Positions 1-5,172 of a DNA stretch of 8,142 bases are shown piece by piece. This stretch comes from Solirubrobacterales bacterium (GTDB lineage Bacteria; Actinomycetota; Thermoleophilia; Solirubrobacterales; Solirubrobacteraceae). The stretch is taken from contig JAOPZO010000016.1 of the NCBI GenBank assembly GCA_025964065.1, positions 1 to 8,142 on the forward strand, in the 5' to 3' direction. The translations under genes were made by a program, and so were the position numbers. Positions within the stretch are counted from its first letter, which is position 1. Each line of letters starts with the position of its first letter. The notes beneath the pieces are model-generated. The model had not been told where the DNA came from and ran no database searches. It saw only the letters and a program-made list of their open reading frames with translations.

Positions 1-423
1 GAAGTGCTGGCGGCCGACGTGGTCGGGGTGGGTCTCCGCGACCTCCTCGATGTCGATCCCGCCCATGTCGGAGAAGAGGATCACGGGCTGCTTGCGGATG
101 CCGTCCCAGACGACGCCGGCGTAGTACTCCTGCTCGACGTCGGCCTTCGTGTCGACGAGCACGCCGCGCGGCTCGTGGCCGTTGATCGTGAGCGCGAGGA
201 CCGGCCCGGCCTTCTCGGCGGCCTCCTCGGGCGTGTCGGCGAACTGCACGCCGCCCGCCTTCATGCGCCCGCCCGTGAGGACCTGCGACTTGATGACGAC
301 GGGGCCACCGATCTCCTCGGCGGCCTTGCGGGCCTCCTCGGGGGTCGTGGCGAACCCGAACTTCGTCACTGGGATGCCTGCGCGCTTGACGATCTCGCGC
401 GCCTCGTACTCGAAGAATCGCAT
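1..423 (-). CDS. SucC-type ATP-grasp acyl-CoA ligase, beta subunit (partial, N-terminal 141 aa)
   Basis: This is the N-terminal third of a succinyl-CoA synthetase beta-like protein; the rest lies beyond the left edge. The reading frame was translated by hand from the ATG at 423-421 and stays open to base 1. It begins MRFFEYEAREIVKRAG, like the usual MNLHEYQAK start of SucC. Lys45 in VIKSQV matches the ATP-binding Lys of SucC. GGRMKAGGV (51-59) matches the SucC glycine loop GGRGKAGGV but with Met for the middle Gly, and SDMGGIDIEEVAE (118-130) matches the family block after the loop. The family joins CoA to a dicarboxylate using ATP or GTP and needs an alpha subunit, expected next downstream off the edge. 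Lying 89 bases behind a malyl-CoA lyase gene, it could be a malate-CoA ligase (MtkA-like) instead of a TCA-cycle succinyl-CoA synthetase. The N-terminus alone cannot decide between them. Confidence 0.85.
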   Translation of the reverse strand, partial: MRFFEYEAREIVKRAGIPVTKFGFATTPEEARKAAEEIGGPVVIKSQVLTGGRMKAGGVQFADTPEEAAEKAGPVLALTINGHEPRGVLVDTKADVEQEYYAGVVWDGIRKQPVILFSDMGGIDIEEVAETHPDHVGRQHF

Positions 424-432
424 GGGCGCGGA

Positions 433-438
433 ACCCTA
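433..438 (-). promoter_or_regulatory. Candidate -10 box (TAGGGT) of the CoA ligase gene
   Basis: Read on the minus strand, TAGGGT lies 9 bases before the ATG at 423. It fits the TANNNT form of actinobacterial -10 elements, and the nearly identical TAGGGTTCC precedes the mcl start. At this distance the transcript would be leaderless or have only a few leader bases. I see no convincing -35 element. An alternative reading is that the AGGG within it is a weak, distant ribosome-binding site. Confidence 0.4.
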
Positions 439-470
439 CCCGTGGGACCGCTTGACGCGACGTGAGCCAA

Positions 471-495
471 CGCGGGGGGCGCGAACTCCCCCGCG
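471..495 (-). terminator. Hairpin between mcl and the CoA ligase gene
   Basis: CGCGGGGG (471-478) and CCCCCGCG (488-495) form a perfect 8-bp GC stem with a 9-base loop, starting 17 bases after the mcl stop. No real U-run follows: the minus strand continues TTGGCTCACG. It could be a GC-type terminator or attenuator, or an mRNA-stabilising hairpin, between mcl and the downstream ligase gene. The TAGGGT box just beyond it would let the ligase be transcribed on its own. Confidence 0.4.
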
Positions 496-512
496 CGGCT
501 CGACGGACGACG

Positions 513-1574
513 CTACAGGCCGTAGATCTCCTTGAGCTCCGGGTCCTTCTCGGAGAGCATCGTCGCGAGCTGGACCATGACCTGGCACTGCTTCCAGGTT
601 GCGTCGTCCTGCATCTTCCCGTCGATCATGTGGACGCCGCGGCCGTCCGGGATCGCCTCGATGACCTTCTTGGCGAACTTCACCTCGTCGGGGTCGGGCG
701 AGAAGACCTTCTTCGCGATGTCGATCTGCACGGGGTGGAGCGACCAGGCGCCGACGCAGCCGAGCAGGAACGAGGCGCGGAACTGCGCCTCGCAGGCCGC
801 GACGTCCTTGATGTCGCCGAACGGGCCGTAGAACGGGAGCAGGCCGTTCGTCGTGCAGGCGTCGACCATGCGGGCGATGGAGTAGTGCCACGGGTCCTGC
901 TGCGCGGTGATGCGCGTCGCGTCCGAGATGCTCCCGTCCTCGTTCAGGACCGGGTCGCTCATGGAGACGTAGCCCGGGTGCCCGCCGCCGACGCGCGTCG
1001 TCTTCATCCGGCGGGAGGCCGCGAGGTCCGCCGGGCCGAAGCTCATGCCCTGCATGCGCGGGGAGGCAGCGGCGATCTCGTCGACGTGCGCGACGCCCTG
1101 CGCGGTCTCGAGGATCGCGTGGACGAGGATCGGCTTCTCGATGCCGGCCTTGGCCTCGAGCTGGGCGAGGAGCCGGTCGACGTAGTGGATGTCCCACGGG
1201 CCCTCGACCTTCGGGACCATGATCACGTCGAGGCTGTTGCCGATCTCCGTGACGACCTGCGTGAGGTCGTCGAGGACCCACGGCGAGTCGAGCGCGTTGA
1301 CGCGCGTCCAGAGCTGCGTGCCGCCGAGGTCGAGCTCCTTGCCGGCCCTGATGAGGCCGGCGCGCGCCGCCTCCTTGCGGTCGACGGGGACGGCGTCCTC
1401 GAGGTTGCCGAGCACGATGTCGGCCTTCGCCGCGATGCCCGGGAGCTTCGCGACCATCTTCTCGTTCGAGCCGTCGAAGAAGTGGATCATCCGGCTCGGC
1501 GGGAACGGGATCTCGTGCACCGGGTCGGGCGCTCCGACGCAGAGCGGCTTGAAGAAGTCCTTGGGGCTGCGCAT
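513..1574 (-). CDS. mcl: L-malyl-CoA / beta-methylmalyl-CoA lyase (CitE superfamily)
   Basis: This 353-aa TIM-barrel aldolase should reversibly cleave L-malyl-CoA to acetyl-CoA and glyoxylate, and beta-methylmalyl-CoA to propionyl-CoA and glyoxylate, with Mg2+ or Mn2+. CitE-superfamily landmarks are present: GNLEDAVP (56-63), substrate-binding Arg91 in LWTRVNA, MVPKVEGPWDIH (119-130), metal ligands Glu156 in LETAQG and Asp183 in GPADLA, GAWSLHP (275-281), and a C-terminal lid segment MIDGKMQDDATWK (316-328). Length and many blocks, including MKTTRVGGGHP and FYGPFGDIKD, match what I recall of the roughly 348-aa Chloroflexus Mcl of the 3-hydroxypropionate bicycle. It is longer than short CitE lyases, which argues against a citrate lyase beta subunit. 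The start ATG at 1574 gives the expected family N-terminus (FFKPLCVGAPDP). It diverges from the MaoC-type gene, and a CoA ligase gene follows. Citramalyl-CoA lyase activity is possible as an additional or alternative role. Confidence 0.92.
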   Translation of the reverse strand: MRSPKDFFKPLCVGAPDPVHEIPFPPSRMIHFFDGSNEKMVAKLPGIAAKADIVLGNLEDAVPVDRKEAARAGLIRAGKELDLGGTQLWTRVNALDSPWVLDDLTQVVTEIGNSLDVIMVPKVEGPWDIHYVDRLLAQLEAKAGIEKPILVHAILETAQGVAHVDEIAAASPRMQGMSFGPADLAASRRMKTTRVGGGHPGYVSMSDPVLNEDGSISDATRITAQQDPWHYSIARMVDACTTNGLLPFYGPFGDIKDVAACEAQFRASFLLGCVGAWSLHPVQIDIAKKVFSPDPDEVKFAKKVIEAIPDGRGVHMIDGKMQDDATWKQCQVMVQLATMLSEKDPELKEIYGL

Positions 1575-1581
1575 CCCGGGA

Positions 1582-1587
1582 ACCCTA
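1582..1587 (-). promoter_or_regulatory. Candidate -10 box (TAGGGT) of mcl
   Basis: On the minus strand TAGGGT ends 7 bases before the mcl ATG at 1574, the distance expected if transcription begins at or next to the ATG. No Shine-Dalgarno sequence lies at the usual 5-9 bases. The sequence repeats the TAGGGTTCC in front of the CoA ligase gene. Confidence 0.45.
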
Positions 1588-1598
1588 CGCAGCCGTCG

Positions 1599-1608
1599 CG
1601 TCGCGACG
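1599..1608. promoter_or_regulatory. 10-bp palindrome in the mcl/maoC divergent promoter region
   Basis: CGTCGCGACG is a perfect palindrome 12 bases upstream of the mcl -10 box, inside the 139-base region (1575-1713) shared by the divergent mcl and MaoC-type genes. Its position would suit an operator that overlaps the mcl -35 region. Palindromes made of CG steps arise easily by chance in DNA this GC-rich, so this is only a weak candidate. The rest of the intergenic region is G-rich and shows no other clear signal besides the two -10-like boxes. Confidence 0.2.
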
Positions 1609-1698
1609 ACGACTCGGGCGGGGTCGGGGGGAGGCGTCGGGGCGAGGGCGACGCGGCGGGACGGGACGACGTGCAGGCCCCGACGAGGGCCGAGGAAC

Positions 1699-1704
1699 TA
1701 CGTT
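1699..1704 (+). promoter_or_regulatory. Candidate -10 box (TACGTT) of the MaoC-type gene
   Basis: TACGTT lies 9 bases before the ATG at 1714 and fits TANNNT. The intervening CCACCCTCC is C-rich and cannot pair with the 16S anti-Shine-Dalgarno, which favours a leaderless or near-leaderless transcript. Confidence 0.4.
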
Positions 1705-1713
1705 CCACCCTCC

Positions 1714-2229
1714 ATGAGCTCAGAATTCACGACCGACCAACGCGAGCGCGAGGCCAGCGGGGGCCACGCGTACGGCCGCTACCTCGAGGAGTTCGAGGTC
1801 GGCGACGTCTACAAGCACTGGCCCGCGAAGACGGTGACGGAGAGCGACGACCACCTCTTCTGCCTCATCACGATGAACCACCACCCGCTGCACCTGAACG
1901 ACGTGTACGCCAAGCAGTCGCAGCAGGGGCGCAACGTCGTCGTCGGCCCGCTCGTCTACTCGCTCGCGCTCGGCATGAGCGTGTCCGACGTGTCGGGCAA
2001 GGCGATCGCCAACCTGAGCACCGCCGAGCTCAGCCACCCCGCGCCCGTGTTCCACGGCGACACGCTCTTCGTGGAGACCGAGGTCCTCGAGAAGCGCGAG
2101 TCGAAGACGAAGCTCGACCGCGGCACCGTGAAGGTCCACACCCGCGTCTTCAACCAGGACGGCGTCCTCGTGGCGGAGTTCAAGCGCCTCGTGCTCGTCC
2201 CGCGGCGGGAGAACGGCACGCCGGAGTAG
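1714..2229 (+). CDS. MaoC-family hot-dog hydratase/dehydratase, mesaconyl-CoA hydratase-like
   Basis: This 171-aa protein has a single MaoC-like hot-dog domain. Family features are YLEEFEVGD (23-31) before the first strand, the hydratase motif region MNHHPLHLNDVYA (54-66), GPLVYSLALG (78-87) in the middle of the fold, and PVFHGDTLFVETEV (111-124), typical of MaoC C-terminal strands. Such enzymes add or remove water on enoyl-CoA or 3-hydroxyacyl-CoA substrates. The R-hydratase motif is usually GDxNPLH; here catalytic His60 is kept but Asn55 stands where the Asp normally is. I recall an MN-x-x-PLH form in a MaoC subgroup encoded beside CitE-like lyases, so this is probably a subfamily trait rather than decay. 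Beside mcl, the natural guess is hydration of mesaconyl-CoA to beta-methylmalyl-CoA. Characterised mesaconyl-CoA hydratases are, as I recall, about twice this length, so the substrate is inferred. The ATG at 1714 was chosen because homology begins soon after it; an extension to 1189 would run through mcl. Confidence 0.85.
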   Translation: MSSEFTTDQREREASGGHAYGRYLEEFEVGDVYKHWPAKTVTESDDHLFCLITMNHHPLHLNDVYAKQSQQGRNVVVGPLVYSLALGMSVSDVSGKAIANLSTAELSHPAPVFHGDTLFVETEVLEKRESKTKLDRGTVKVHTRVFNQDGVLVAEFKRLVLVPRRENGTPE

Positions 2230-2235
2230 CGCTCC

Positions 2236-2261
2236 CGGCCGCTCCCGTCCGGGAGCGGCCG
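2236..2261 (+). terminator. Strong hairpin terminator after the MaoC-type gene
   Basis: Starting 6 bases after the TAG stop, GGCCGCTCCC (2237-2246) pairs perfectly with GGGAGCGGCC (2251-2260) around a 4-base loop, and one further C-G pair (2236/2261) closes the stem. The following bases, GTTCGCTTCTC, are only mildly T-rich. It separates the MaoC-type gene from the CheB-type gene, which therefore should have its own promoter. Confidence 0.65.
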
Positions 2262-2286
2262 AGCGTCCCGTTCGCTTCTCGCGGGC

Positions 2287-3333
2287 GTGGGTACACCCGC
2301 CGGGGTGCACGACCACCAGCTCAACGGGTGCCCGGTCGGCCTGGCGGTCGTCGGGGCGTCCGCGGGCGGCGTCGAAGCGCTCAAGGCGTTCTCCGCCGCC
2401 CTCCCCGCCGATCTGGCCTGCCCCGTCGTGGTCGTCCTGCACGTCTCGGCGACGGCGACCAGCGTCCTCCCGCGCATCCTGGAGCGCGCCGGGCCCCTGC
2501 CGGTCCGGGCCGCCGCGGACGGGCTGGTCCTCGAGGCCGGCCACGTCTACGTCGCACCGCCGAACTGCCACGTCCTCGTGGTCCCGGGCGGCCTGCGCCT
2601 CTCGCAGGGGCCGCGGGAGAACGGCCACCGCCCCGCGCTCGACCCGACCATGCGGTCCGCCGCGCAGGCCTACGGCGGCCGGACGGTCGGGATCGTCCTG
2701 AGCGGCACCCGGGACGACGGCACCGCCGGCCTGGCCGCGATCAAGGCGCGCGGCGGCCGGGTGCTCGTGCAGGACCCGGAGGAGGCGCTCTACTCCGGCA
2801 TGCCGGCGAGCGCCCTCGCCCACAACGAGGTCGACGGCGTCCTCCGGGTCGCCGACCTCGCGAAGTGGCTCGCCGACGCCGCGAACGGCCACAACCACCT
2901 CGAGGAAGTCCCCCCGTTGAGCGATGCACCTGACACGACCTCCTTCCAGGGCGACGGCCCGTCCGACGGCGGGACGCGCTTCACCTGCCCGGACTGCGGC
3001 GGGGTGCTCTTCGAGGTCGCGGAAGGGCCGTTCGTCCGCCTGCAGTGCTCCGTGGGCCACGCCTACTCGCCCGAGAGCCTCTCGGCCGAGCAGGGCCGCG
3101 AGCTCGAGCGTGCGCTGTGGACCGCGACGCGCGCGCTGGACGACCGCGCCGTGATGCTCGACCGCATGGCCACGCGGGCGCGCGCGAGCGAGCACCCGCG
3201 CTCGGCCGCGGGCTTCGCCCAGCGGGCGCAGGACGCGCGGGACCACGCGAGCGTCATCCGCGAGTCGATCGACCGCTTCGCCGACACGCTGCCGGACCCC
3301 GAGGAGCCCATGACGGGCACCGGAGCGCGGTAG
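2287..3333 (+). CDS. cheB: CheB-type protein-glutamate methylesterase without receiver domain, with C-terminal metal-site-like domain
   Basis: This 348-aa protein starts directly with the CheB methylesterase domain and has no N-terminal response-regulator domain. The CheB catalytic triad is visible: Ser25 in VVGASAGG, His52 in VVVLHVS and Asp144 in LSGTRDDGTAG. CheB normally hydrolyses glutamyl methyl esters, or deamidates Gln, on chemoreceptors. After residue 225 comes a second domain with CPDC (234-237) and CSVGH (254-258), a CxxC...CxxxH set that could bind zinc, followed by a charged helical tail. Without the receiver domain, activity cannot be controlled by CheA phosphorylation in the usual way. 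The next gene, 9 bases on, is its functional opposite (CheR-like), so they are probably co-transcribed. The GTG at 2287 gives the longest frame. A GTG at 2305, 7 bases after a TACACC box, may be the true start (342 aa); neither choice touches the CheB core, which begins near residue 17. Confidence 0.85.
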   Translation: MGTPAGVHDHQLNGCPVGLAVVGASAGGVEALKAFSAALPADLACPVVVVLHVSATATSVLPRILERAGPLPVRAAADGLVLEAGHVYVAPPNCHVLVVPGGLRLSQGPRENGHRPALDPTMRSAAQAYGGRTVGIVLSGTRDDGTAGLAAIKARGGRVLVQDPEEALYSGMPASALAHNEVDGVLRVADLAKWLADAANGHNHLEEVPPLSDAPDTTSFQGDGPSDGGTRFTCPDCGGVLFEVAEGPFVRLQCSVGHAYSPESLSAEQGRELERALWTATRALDDRAVMLDRMATRARASEHPRSAAGFAQRAQDARDHASVIRESIDRFADTLPDPEEPMTGTGAR

Positions 3334-3336
3334 GTT
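3331..3336 (+). promoter_or_regulatory. Possible -10 box (TAGGTT) before the cheR-like gene
   Basis: TAGGTT overlaps the TAG stop of the cheB-like gene and lies 6 bases before the ATG at 3343, matching the pattern seen at other genes here. It could give the cheR-like gene its own leaderless start. However, the first three bases are fixed by the stop codon and the gene is close enough for read-through, so this may be chance. Confidence 0.25.
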
Positions 3337-3342
3337 CGCGCG

Positions 3343-5172
3343 ATGCCGCAGGTCCCCACCGCCCCCAGCCAGCTCGACAACCTCCTCGAGTACCTCAAGC
3401 TCGCCCGCGGCTTCGACTTCACGGGGTACAAGCGCACGACGCTCGAGCGCCGCATCACGAAGCGCATGGAGGAGGTCGGCGTGGCGGACTACGCGACGTA
3501 CCGCGATCACCTCGAGCTCCACCAGGAGGAGTTCGCGAGCCTCTTCAACACGATCCTCATCAACGTCACGGCGTTCTTCCGCGACGCCCCCGTGTGGGAC
3601 CACGTCGCGGCGGTGACGATCCCGGCGCTGCTCGACCGCGCCGGTCCCGAGGGGAGCATCCGCGTCTGGTGCGCCGGCTGCTCCTCCGGGGAGGAGACGT
3701 ACACGGTGGCGGTGCTCCTCGCGGAGGCGATGGGGATCGAGGCCTTCCAGCAGCGCGTGAAGATCTACGCCACCGACGTGGACGACGAGGCGCTCGCCGA
3801 AGCGCGTGCCGCGACGTACACGGACAAGGCCGTCGAGCCGATCCCGCCCGCGCTGCTCGAGAAGTACTTCGACCGCCAGGACCGGCGCCACGCCTTCCGG
3901 AAGGACCTCCGCCGGGCGGTCATCTTCGGCCGCAACGACCTCGTGCAGGACGCGCCGATCTCCCGCATCGACCTCCTGACGTGCCGCAACACGCTCATGT
4001 ACTTCAACGCGGAGACCCAGGCGCGGATCCTGAACCGCCTGCACTTCGCCCTGAACCACACGGGCGTCCTGCTCCTCGGCAAGTCGGAGATGCTCATCAC
4101 GCACTCCGACCTCTTCGTTCCCGACGACCTCAAGCGCCGGCTCTTCACGAAGGTGCCGAAGGTGAGCCCCCGGGACCGCGGGAGCTACCCGACGCCCGCC
4201 CTCACCTCGGACACCCGCCTCGTGCGCGAGCTCGCGTTCGACTCCGCGCCCACCGCCCAGGTCGTCGTGGACGCCCAGGAGGTCGTGGTCGCCGCCAACC
4301 GCCAGGCGCGTTCGCAGTTCTCCCTCGGCGCCGCCGACATCGGCCGCCCGCTCCGCGACCTCGAGCTCTCCTACCGCCCGATCGACCTGCGCACGAACCT
4401 CGAGGTGGCGGTGCTCGAGCGCCGCACCGTGCCCCTCGGCGTCGTGGAGCACAAGCAGGTCGCGGGGGAGGCTCGCACGTTCGACGTGACGATCTCGCCG
4501 ATCACCGCCGAGAACGACGTCATCGGCACGACCGTCGTCTTCACCGACGTCACCGTCCAGCAGCACCTCAGCGACGAGCTCGAGTCCTCGCGGGCCGAGC
4601 TCGAGAACGCCTACGAGGAGCTGCAGTCGACCGTCGAGGAGCTCGAGACGACGAACGAGGAGCTCCAGTCGACCAACGAGGAGCTCGAGACGATGAACGA
4701 GGAGCTCCAGTCGACCAACGAGGAGCTCGAGACCATGAACGACGAGCTCCGGATCCGGACCCGGGAGGTCAACGAGGTCAACGCGTTCCTCGAGACGATC
4801 CTCACGACGCTCCAGCTCGCGGTCGTCGTCGTCGACGGTCAGCTCATCGTGCAGATGTGGAACAGCGAGGCCGAGGAGCTCTTCGGCCTGCGCCTCGCGG
4901 ACGTGCAGGACAAGGCCCTGCTCGGGCTCGACGTGGGGCTCCCGGTCCGTGAGCTCGCGGACCCGCTGCGCGACGTCCTGCGCGGCACGGTCCCCCGACA
5001 GGTGCTGGACCTCGAGGCCACGAACCGCCGCGGCAAGGCGTTCACCTCACAGGTGACCGTGCTGCCGCTGAACGCCGGGGAGCACTCGACCTACGGCGCG
5101 GTGCTGCTCATCGGGGCGGCGCCCGACGGACTCGCAACGCCGCTTCCTCCCGGCGCTGACGGGAGCGGATGA
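3343..5172 (+). CDS. cheR: CheR-type methyltransferase fused to PAS - coiled coil - PAS
   Basis: This 609-aa protein has an N-terminal CheR methyltransferase (about 1-268), then signalling modules. The helical CheR N-domain contains YKRTTLERRITKRM. The SAM-binding loop is WCAGCSSGEETYTV (109-122), and CRNTLMYF (214-221) plus LLLGKSEML are standard CheR blocks. The enzyme should transfer methyl groups from S-adenosylmethionine to protein glutamates. A PAS-like domain (about 295-405, ending TTVVFTDVT) is followed by a long coiled coil of heptads EELQSTN/EELETMN (425-466) and a second PAS domain (about 478-590, with VVVVDGQLIVQMWN). The same linker heptads mark the large CheB-CheR-PAS-kinase hybrids, but here the protein stops after the second PAS and has no kinase. 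It has no transmembrane segment and looks cytosolic. Its partner methylesterase is encoded 9 bases upstream. The last 65 bases overlap the convergent CRP-like gene. A role outside classical chemotaxis is likely but unproven. Confidence 0.88.
   Translation: MPQVPTAPSQLDNLLEYLKLARGFDFTGYKRTTLERRITKRMEEVGVADYATYRDHLELHQEEFASLFNTILINVTAFFRDAPVWDHVAAVTIPALLDRAGPEGSIRVWCAGCSSGEETYTVAVLLAEAMGIEAFQQRVKIYATDVDDEALAEARAATYTDKAVEPIPPALLEKYFDRQDRRHAFRKDLRRAVIFGRNDLVQDAPISRIDLLTCRNTLMYFNAETQARILNRLHFALNHTGVLLLGKSEMLITHSDLFVPDDLKRRLFTKVPKVSPRDRGSYPTPALTSDTRLVRELAFDSAPTAQVVVDAQEVVVAANRQARSQFSLGAADIGRPLRDLELSYRPIDLRTNLEVAVLERRTVPLGVVEHKQVAGEARTFDVTISPITAENDVIGTTVVFTDVTVQQHLSDELESSRAELENAYEELQSTVEELETTNEELQSTNEELETMNEELQSTNEELETMNDELRIRTREVNEVNAFLETILTTLQLAVVVVDGQLIVQMWNSEAEELFGLRLADVQDKALLGLDVGLPVRELADPLRDVLRGTVPRQVLDLEATNRRGKAFTSQVTVLPLNAGEHSTYGAVLLIGAAPDGLATPLPPGADGSG
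4615..4740 (+). repeat. Three tandem 42-bp units encoding coiled-coil heptads
   Basis: The units at 4657-4698 and 4699-4740 are identical except for one base (gagacgatg versus gagaccatg). The unit at 4615-4656 is a diverged copy. Each encodes two heptads, EELQSTN then EELETMN (first copy EELQSTV, EELETTN), in the linker between the two PAS domains of the CheR-like protein. Whole-unit gain or loss would lengthen or shorten the coil by 14 residues while keeping heptad phase. Confidence 0.9.

Noticed and set aside
462..2933. 823-codon plus-strand open frame
   Set aside because: It runs antisense to mcl and out of frame through the MaoC and CheB-like genes, has shadow-type composition and shows no recognisable domain.
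1720..4566. 948-codon open frame on the minus strand across the MaoC, CheB and CheR-like genes
   Set aside because: It is an antisense shadow in very GC-rich DNA. Its translation is dominated by Arg, Glu, Asp, Val and Leu without any motif, while the plus-strand frames carry clear catalytic motifs.
4657..4740. Short direct repeats considered as a CRISPR-like array
   Set aside because: The units are adjacent without spacers and lie in frame inside a coiled-coil coding region.
3045..4952. 635-codon plus-strand open frame overlapping the CheB and CheR-like genes
   Set aside because: It is an alternative frame of the same strand with Arg/Pro/Ala-rich composition and no motif; the CheR frame explains the DNA.
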